DNA of 64,000 nucleotides from Siphlonurus alternatus (Eukaryota; Arthropoda; Insecta; Ephemeroptera; Siphlonuridae). This document shows, piece by piece, positions 56,783 to 64,000 of this stretch (position 1 is the first letter of the stretch; each line of letters starts with the position of its first letter). The position numbers and the translations under genes are program-made. The notes beneath the pieces are model-generated. The model made no database searches and was not told the DNA's origin. It was given only the letters and a program-made list of their open reading frames with translations. Location of the stretch: NCBI GenBank assembly GCA_949825025.1, contig OX463787.1, positions 21,311,608 to 21,375,607 of the forward strand. Reading direction: 5' to 3'.

Positions 56783-58206
56783 GTAGACTATAATAATTAA
56801 ATACTTACCACCTTTAATAATAAAAAATAAACAATTAAAGACTTTGTTTTTTATTAAGACATGCATAACTAAAAAAAAAATATGAAAAAATTTAGCAGGT
56901 ATGAAGTGGTTCAAATTTGTATTTATTAGCAAAGATTTCTCTAAAATTTATATAACAGTTCATTAATGTATTATAGGTTAATTTGGGTGCAATAAATTTG
57001 AGCCAACCCTGGGAAAAAATGACATTTTTTTGGAGGGGGGGGGGGTGAAAATTGGTAAATATACATGAACAAGGGAGACTACATTAAAACATCGCATAAT
57101 TATTATGGTATAATTAATAATTATTTTACAATGAATGTATGAATATGAATGGATTTTTTTCATTATTTTTTAATAGGGAGCAAAAACAAAACAAATAGTA
57201 AGAAAAAAATCGTCGCCTCATGAATAGAAGAAAATGTGGCTTCCCCACCCAATTTTTTACGTATTAACATAATGTTACATAAGGTGGACAAGAGATCAGG
57301 GTCGGACTGGGCTCAAAGGGCCTACTGAGCAAACACTAGTACGGACCCATATCAAGGGCCTACTTGACCCTGTGGGGGCCTACTTTTAATGTTGTAAAAA
57401 AAAGGCCGAGGGGGCCTACTGAGCGATCGCTCACCAACTCTTATGGCCAGTCCGAGCCTGCAAGAGATACATTGCATTTTGCAGTAAGAAAGTAGTATCT
57501 TTGTTTTTCCGAAGTCTCAATTTTTTTAGTCACTATATCATTAAGAAGTTATTAAGTTTTTTTATAAAACTAAATACTTTTTAAGATAATTTTATAATGT
57601 ATCATCTGTACATGCAATTCTTTATTTTCAAAAATATAAAATTTCTTCTGATTAAAAATGTTAATTAAACAGTACTTATTTTTTCTGGTAAATAATGATT
57701 CTGTACAATGAAATAATAAAAAAAAAAAATCTGAAATAGTAATACGTATACTTTATTATCATGCTTTGTGCGCTTTGTGCTAGTTGTTACTCTTGACAAC
57801 ATAAATTTTAAAACCATTTTTAACATTTAATTTTATATCAAGTTTCCATGAGTAAGTTTATAGAACATTGTATTGCACCCCACCCCCCAAAATGTTCTTT
57901 TTTCCCAGGGTTGGCTCAAATTTATTGCACCCAAATTAACCTACATTTATGAACTGTTATATAAATTTTAGAGAAATCTTTGCTAATAAATATAAATTTG
58001 AACCACTTCATGCATGCTAAATTTTGTCATATTTTTTTATTTTTAGTTATGCAGGTCTTATTAATAAAAAACAAAGTCTTAATTGTTCATTTTTAATTTA
58101 AATTATTTCTTAAAATTTCTTAGACATTAAAAAAATTGACATGATAAATATTTAAATAATTAAAGGTGCATGGTAAGTATTTAATTATTATAGTCTACAA
58201 CAAAAT
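56783..58206. repeat. Inverted repeat arms of about 300 nt with 830-nt spacer
   Basis: 56783-57045 and 57890-58206 are inverted copies (e.g. gcaataaatttgagccaacc / ggttggctcaaatttattgc; tagactataataattaaata and its complement). The spacer contains the 164-bp hAT MITE. Confidence 0.85.
57297..57460. mobile_element. hAT-type MITE, 164 bp
   Basis: TIRs CAGGGTCGGACTGG / CCAGTCCGAGCCTG and a perfect 8-bp duplication caagagat (57289-57296 and 57461-57468). Confidence 0.92.
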
Positions 58207-58208
58207 AG

Positions 58209-58249
58209 GGGGGGGGGGTGAAAATTGGTAAATATACATGAACAAGGGA
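58209..58249 (+). repeat. Direct copy of 57038-57076 at a rearrangement junction
   Basis: gtgaaaattggtaaatatac plus atgaacaagggag recurs, then switches mid-exon to the repeated-exon array. Marks a breakpoint. Confidence 0.85.
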
Positions 58250-58270
58250 GCTGTCGTCCCCGGACCGAGG
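58250..58270 (+). pseudogene. Truncated 5' copy of the repeated exon
   Basis: The last 21 nt of the 81-nt repeated exon, followed by a normal GTAAAA donor and 61-nt intron. Its upstream part has been replaced by a copy of sequence from 57038-57076, so it has no acceptor and is probably not used. Confidence 0.7.
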
Positions 58271-58330
58271 TAAAAAGGTCACCGACAAGCCTACTGAAAA
58301 ATAAATGCTAAAGGTGAATTGTCATTTCAG

Positions 58331-58411
58331 TGCTGGTGGACCTCGACAATTGAGCGTCCTGCAGCCGGGACCCGGACGAGGCAGCCCAGCAGCTGTCGTC
58401 CCCGGACCGAG
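58331..58411 (+). CDS. Tandem exon copy 1 (81 nt)
   Basis: Acceptor tcatttcag, donor GTAAAA, length 27 codons, so insertion keeps frame. In the frame that leads into the terminal exon it reads AGGPRQLSVLQPGPGRG then SPAAVVPGP, a Gly/Pro-rich, probably disordered peptide. Family unknown. Confidence 0.6.
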
Positions 58412-58472
58412 GTAAAAAGGTCACCGACAAGCCTACTGAAAAATAAATGCTAAAGTTGAATTGTCATTTCAG

Positions 58473-58553
58473 TGCTGGTGGACCTCGACAAATGATTTTC
58501 CTGCAGCCGGGACCCGGACGAGGCAGCCCAGCAGCTGTCGTCCCCGGACCGAG
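58473..58553 (+). CDS. Tandem exon copy 2 (81 nt)
   Basis: Nearly identical to the copy 142 bp upstream, including flanking splice sites. The main difference replaces the LSV segment with MIF. Same phase in and out. Confidence 0.6.
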
Positions 58554-58614
58554 GTAAAAAGGTCACCGACAAGCCTACTGAAAAATAAATGCTAAAGTTG
58601 AATTGTCATTTCAG

Positions 58615-58759
58615 TGCTGGTGGACCTCGACAAATGAGCGTCATTGCGGCATTGCATGGAGGAGGAAGTGTGGTGCCTGCAGTGAGCAGGCAACAGGAAT
58701 CATTTGATAGTCTGCTGCGAGAGGCCCAGAGCAGTTTGCAGAAGCGTGGCAAGCTCTGA
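58615..58759 (+). CDS. Terminal exon, C-terminus of unidentified protein
   Basis: Starts with the same AGGPRQ head as the tandem exons, then diverges to VIAALHGGGSVVPAVSRQQ and ends in a likely amphipathic helix (SFDSLLREAQSSLQKRGKL) with TGA at 58757. Codon choice looks like real coding sequence. Introns before it are only 61 nt. It may end the THAP locus, but the 4.9 kb of repeats between leaves that open. Confidence 0.55.
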
Positions 58760-60016
58760 CCCTGTCTGCAAGTGATAGTCTTGCAGACACTCTGCCCAAG
58801 TAGTGCATGTATAGTTATTTCTTTCTTTTTAATAATGTTTATAGAAGATAATACAATACATTAAAATTATTATTATTACTTGCTAGATGTTTGTACCTAG
58901 TCATGTCACAAGTTTAGATATGCAAACCATTTTCAAATTTGTGGTTGTTATGTATCCCTTTGTGTAACACTATTTGTCGGATTTTCCAATAACATCTTTA
59001 GTACATAATTATTTAAAAGATTATCAATATTTATCATAACCACTGAGGAGTAGAATTTCATTGTTATTTTTAAGTTATATTCTATCATTTTGTACTTTTT
59101 TTTGTATTATTATTAAATGAAACTTTTATTTGTGATGTAAAATAGTGCAATTTTGTTGTATGTTATTGCATGTTCTCTCTAGGCATATTTGTATTCAAAA
59201 GCGGATTGTGACTTTTGCAGCTGAAATTTTATAATTCCAGACGACACAGGTTTTTATAATAAACAATGAAAGCTTTTACTACAAAAAGTGAATATTGTTT
59301 TGTTATTGCATTTTTATTTATTTATATAATTTATTATCCCTTTTCATTGCAAGGTACAGCACAAATTAATTAAAGAAATGAATGATTGTATGTATTGCAA
59401 AATTTAAGAATCCTGAGTTACTTATTAGGATGTAGGGTAAAAATAAAAAATCGGAATAAATATATTTATTATTATTATACTATTAATACCATATTTTTTT
59501 ATGCAGGCGGGAGGGTGTAGGTGGGGTAAATTCAAAATTTAACCGCTATAAAAGTGCAGCCGTGGGTTCCGGTGGCTTCGGTCGTGTTCGTCTCCACTCG
59601 GTTGCTCTCGGCGACGTCATATGCGTTATTCATCTGCAAGATTTTTTGGTGGTACGGGGGGTGGCGTGAGGGGGGACGGCTTAACTGATACTATTGGCAG
59701 GATAGGCGTCTTGCACTCGTCTCGTCGTAACTACCATCTTATCCTCCAAGAAGTGTAGCCACACTTACAATAATTATTATTAAAAATATTTTTTAACTTC
59801 CTGGGCTTAATAATAGAAGTATTGTTAATTATTTTGTATTATTATTAATTTCTGCAATGAGCAAATTATGTTGATGACAACAGCAATTTAAATTAATTTT
59901 TTTCGTTCATCAATTTTCCAAGCATACAAACACAAACATTATAAAATGCTGCAATTTTAATTAAGGGTTAGACAAGTCATTAAAAATATTTTATCAATCA
60001 TATTAACCCTCGTAAA
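58760..60016. other. 3' flank of the repeated-exon gene; GC-rich patch
   Basis: 58760-59480 is probably 3' UTR and flank with several A/T-rich polyadenylation-like sites. 59500-59760 is GC-rich with a TATAAAAG at about 59549 and could be a promoter or a repeat; no reading frame supports a gene. Confidence 0.35.
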
Positions 60017-60018
60017 GG

Positions 60019-60239
60019 CGGATTCACATGGCGATATTTATCATGTGACGCGATGTGAATAATGCGCACTTGCTGTGATATCCATTGGCGGCGATATTTG
60101 GCGATTAAAAAAAAGAGCATCGCAATTAATGCGATTTTGCTGCCCGCAATCTCGTGAATTTGCTCACCGCATAGGATTTCACAGCTACGTATGACAATAT
60201 CGCGTCACATCGCCGTTGTCGCCATCTGAATTTTCCTTT
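60019..60239. mobile_element. Family E MITE
   Basis: aaggcggattcacatggcga ... gtcgccatctgaattttcct, TA on both sides; second copy of the element nested in FAR intron 6. Confidence 0.8.
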
Positions 60240-60852
60240 TAAAGTTAGTTACTAGAAACTGTTTTGGAAAGGTCCTGTTGATGTTAAGGATCGAGGCACC
60301 GTTTGTTTCAAGCATATAGCTCATTATAGATATGAAGTACGCACGTCAAACATTTTCACAGTGTGCTCAAATTTGTAGGAAATAGTTTACAAAATATTGT
60401 TCTACAAAAAAAAATATTGTTATAATGAAATAATATAACGAACATTTGATACGCCATTTGATTTACATTGACGGCGAATGGTCCAATTTTATATATCATG
60501 TGGTTAGCTCCTATGCGCTGCGCACGGGGCGCATGCTGGATGTTGTAAAAATTGTGAGTTAAACAACTTCAACAAACCACATATTTTATACTTGGTTGCT
60601 TTATGATCTTTACTTTTCATTCGTGAATAGAAAAAGGAAGAGCATTATCTAGGTATTAAGGTAGAGATAATACGGATCAGCTGGCCCAATGCAAAATAAT
60701 TCCCATTCATAAAGATTATGAAAAAAATTCGAAATGTTCTCCTCTACATCCCCTATCAGTAGTTAAAATCTCAGGTATAAAAAACGAGCTTGTTTTCGAG
60801 TTTTTAATTCTAAGGCAGCTAGCATTATTATTAATTATACAAATGATAAAGG

Positions 60853-60964
<112 letters not shown>

Positions 60965-61016
60965 TCGCAAACCAAGTGTTATTAATCCTAGCGTTCCCAT
61001 GAGATATTTATCATAT

Positions 61017-62404
61017 CACTGTAAAAAATATTTGTAATTTTTCGTAAAATTTGGCATGTAATTTTACCTTTTTTATTGTTTTTGTCATTTTTTCATTAAA
61101 AATTGCAAATTTATTAATTTTTTCGTAAAATCACTGAGCAAAACGTTAAAATAATGAACTTGCAAATTTTTATGTATTGTTACAAAAATTTACTTTAATA
61201 TTTTTACATCGGGAAATGTTTTTAAAAACACATAAGAAAACGTAAAATTACTCTAAATAAATGTAATATTACTTTAAAAAAATGTAAAAATACATTTTTG
61301 TTTGTTATAATTACAAAATATTAAGTAATATTACCATGTATTAGACAGTCGTAAGCGTCACAAAGAGACGCCATGACACACGTAGTTCTACAGCTTAGTA
61401 ATTTAATGATTTGTGATGATATAATTAGCATAAGACGCCAAGTTTAGTTCTCGAATTCTTCGGTAAGTGTTATTCTATATTTTAAGTAGTAATTTGTATC
61501 GATTTATGTGTTTTTCTGTAAGAAATGATGAAAGCATCATGATAGCTTGTTTGTTCCGGGGAGTCGATAGTTTTTGTGCAAATTTTAATCCTTTTTACAA
61601 TGGTATTTAAAAAGGGCAATAGGCCCATGCATCCATTATGCTCATCTTAAGGTATTTTTTATTTAGAAAATTGACTTAAATCATGATATCCGTTTTATAA
61701 AATATAGGTTTTTTTAATTTGATGACCTACAGTACAATATTATGTTGCCTCTCCGCCGAGAGATTCAAAACTGCTGCTTGGTTAAATATGGTTATAAAAT
61801 ATTTAATTTTGTCTGTGCAATGTCAAGCCGATTGACTATTTTTGAAACGGGAATAATTGTAAAATATTTACTTTAACATTAGAATTTGAGTGCGAGCCGT
61901 TTAGTAAGAGAAATCTGTTTCAAGACTACTGTTCGATGGACTTAAGAGTGATTTTTCCTGGTAGATTCAGAAAATTATTATTAAGTAGCAATACTCGTAT
62001 TAATATTTAAAAAATATTTTATACGTAGATCCTGAAAGAATTAATAAACGGTTTTCATTAGCTTCATTTGAAAAGCAATAAATAAAATAAATTGTAACAT
62101 AACTTTTAATATTATAAAAAAACAAAAATTTATGTAGCTTTTAATAAACAACATTTTATATGTAAAATTACATAAAAAAATTGGAAATAAAACGCCAAAT
62201 TATAAAACCGTGTAAAAAAACGAAAAAATTGTATTTGGTCAAAAACAAAAATAAATGTTTATTTACAAATGTTTTCGTTTTGTAACTATACATTTAAAAT
62301 TTGTAATATCCAATTACAAAATTTTAAGTTTAAATACACGTTTTTAATTTGGAGTTTTATTTCCTATTATTTTTTGTAAAAATACAAAGAATTTTTTTAC
62401 AGTG
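61017..62404 (+). mobile_element. 1.39 kb TIR element (CACTGTAAAAAA), copy 2
   Basis: About 97-98 percent like copy 1 by eye over its full length, so transposed recently. Flanked by atat on both sides; inserted inside a family B MITE. Confidence 0.85.
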
Positions 62405-62749
62405 ATATTTTGATACGAACCCTAATTGCATGTATTTTTTGACCCTAAGTTACACAGGAAAATATTCCAAGGTTTTAGTCGTAACATTGGGAATTTATAC
62501 TTGCAAAACTCTTCGATTAACTAAAAAACAAACAAAAAAAGTAAAAAAAAAAAAACAGGTGAAACGAAAAAAAATATATATAAATATTTATAGCGAGATT
62601 CTATTTGACTTGCGCTATCACCAAAAAATGTTTAAAATAATTTTTCACTGATCCTAATTCCCGTTAAAAATAAATAAAATAAAAACAAAGAAAAAGTTGC
62701 AATGTTTGACATTTTAGTAATTAATAAAAATCTATAAGCTAGCCGCACT

Positions 62750-62928
62750 TTTTTTTTTTTTTTTAAACAAACGTGACTACGGCGCGCTGCTGGGCCGCTG
62801 AGGAGCTCCGCTACCAAGTCCCCTCTTTTGGTTGAGGGGCCAGTTTATACCTGAGATGCGTTCCAGGTAGACAACGTTCCCACTTTTATTCCTGGGCATA
62901 CATAATCTAATTATAATTCTTTGTGTGT
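62750..62928 (-). mobile_element. Poly-A-tailed retrosequence fragment
   Basis: A GC-rich block ending, on the minus strand, in a run of 14 A (plus-strand T-run 62750-62763). It interrupts the third copy of the CACTGTAAAAAA element. It could be a LINE 3' end or a processed transcript; no family recognised. Confidence 0.4.
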
Positions 62929-63596
62929 CAGGTGGATTGACTATTTTTGAAACAGAAATAATGATCAAATTGTTTACTTCAACAGAATTTGTGTGCGAGA
63001 TATTTATATATAAGGGAAATTATGTAAATCTATATAATGCTCAAAACTACTAAACCATAGACGTAAGAATGATTTTTCATCATAGATTTAAAAAATGGTT
63101 ACTATACTGCAATATTCGTAAATTATTACGTATAATTTATATTATATAAAAAATTTGATCAATAAAATTAGATTATTCCCTTAAATTTTATTTGAACGTA
63201 TTTTTTACGTATAATAGATACAAAAATTCGATCAATTATTTCCTTAAATTTGATTTCAGAAACTATTTAATAGTAAATTAAGTTAATTCAACATAACATT
63301 TATTATTGTAAAAAAACAGACAGGTATGTAACTTTTCAGATTACATTTTTTTTGTAAAATTACATTAAAAAAATGGAAATAAAACGCCACATTTTAAACA
63401 TGTAAAAAAACGAAAGATATTGTAATTGTTTAAAAACAAAAATTATATGTATTTTTACAAATATTAAAGTTTTCTGATTATACATTTAAAATTTGTAATC
63501 TCAAATTACAAAATGTTAAGTTTAAATACACGTTTTTAATTTGGCGTTTTATTTCCTATTATTTTTTGTAAAAGTACAAAGAATTTTTTTACAGTG
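62929..63596 (+). mobile_element. CACTGTAAAAAA element, diverged right part
   Basis: Shares gattgactatttttgaaac and the whole right end (ggcgttttatttcctattat ... ttttttacagtg) with the two full copies but is much more diverged. Confidence 0.72.
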
Positions 63597-64000
63597 TATG
63601 AATTGGATTTTTTTAGCATTGGGTCAGCTGATCCGTATTATTTCAACCTTACCTCTCAATTACATTCGAGAAATTAATCTTAAAATTAGAGATCAATGGA
63701 CCTATGGACAGCACGAACTTTACTACTGCCTCAATGGGGTATACAGACCGTTATTTGTGTTACCAATACTATTATAAAGTGCTGTGAATTATATGAAGAA
63801 CGAGCCCTATTAGAGCATTCTACGACAATTTGCTGATTTTATATGAAGTTTTAAAGTTTTTTTTTGATGACGTCACAACATTGCTATTTAAATGGGAAAT
63901 TTCATCAGTTAACATTGCTAACATGAAAGGTTATTGAGGTCAGTGGCGTGCCGTCACACTAAGCAAGGCAAGCAGTGCTTCAGTAATGATTTAGAGTATT

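Larger units (their letters stand above)
58250..58676 (+). repeat. 142-bp tandem duplication (exon 81 bp + intron 61 bp)
   Basis: Splice-acceptor starts at 58331, 58473 and 58615 are exactly 142 bp apart. Two complete exon-intron units are flanked by a truncated unit upstream and a terminal exon downstream that shares only its first part. Near identity of exon and intron shows recent duplication. Confidence 0.92.

Noticed and set aside
59549..59760. Promoter and gene start at the TATAAAAG in a GC-rich patch
   Set aside because: No supporting reading frame or downstream exon; kept only as a note in the unassigned stretch.

Overview
The window is AT-rich eukaryotic nuclear DNA, most likely from an insect or other arthropod with a large, transposon-loaded genome. 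The evidence is an intron-rich insect-type fatty acyl-CoA reductase (FAR) gene, a THAP-domain gene, 5S-rRNA-derived SINEs, non-LTR retrotransposons, and a dense population of foldback MITEs. There are no prokaryotic operons, CRISPR arrays, functional rRNA genes or convincing tRNA genes. The species cannot be named from sequence alone.

Layout. 1-15.6 kb is almost gene-free and filled with MITEs (family A near 260 bp; palindromic TTAA-flanked families B and C), a 5S SINE, microsatellites and two larger terminal-inverted-repeat (TIR) elements (10.73-12.12 and 12.33-14.13 kb). 15.6-20.75 kb is a broken R2/R4-like retrotransposon: duplicated 5' units, a Myb-like N-terminal region, loss of the reverse-transcriptase core, and an intact C-terminal zinc knuckle plus restriction-like endonuclease. 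20.76-22.26 kb is a 5'-truncated jockey/CR1-like LINE on the minus strand, followed by another LINE 3' end on the plus strand. 23-35 kb is again MITE-rich, with elements nested inside elements and a tRNA-headed SINE.

35.77-49.58 kb holds the one clearly intact gene: FAR, eight coding exons on the plus strand encoding 501 residues with all splice phases matching. Its seven introns are packed with MITEs, a LINE tail and a (GACG)n array. Intron 7 appears to contain a 4.7 kb TIR-bounded element. 51.78-58.76 kb carries a THAP-domain locus with frame breaks, then a GC-rich exon (53.24 kb) and a tandem 142-bp exon-intron duplication (58.25-58.76 kb) ending in a terminal exon; these may all be one gene. 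58.8-64 kb is repeats, including a multi-level nested transposon (60.66-63.65 kb).

The two genes show no obvious functional link. FAR should reduce fatty acyl-CoA to fatty alcohol (wax, cuticular hydrocarbon or pheromone precursors). The most informative structure is the transposon stratigraphy: several insertions interrupt recognisable sibling elements, so target-site duplications and relative ages can be read from this window alone.
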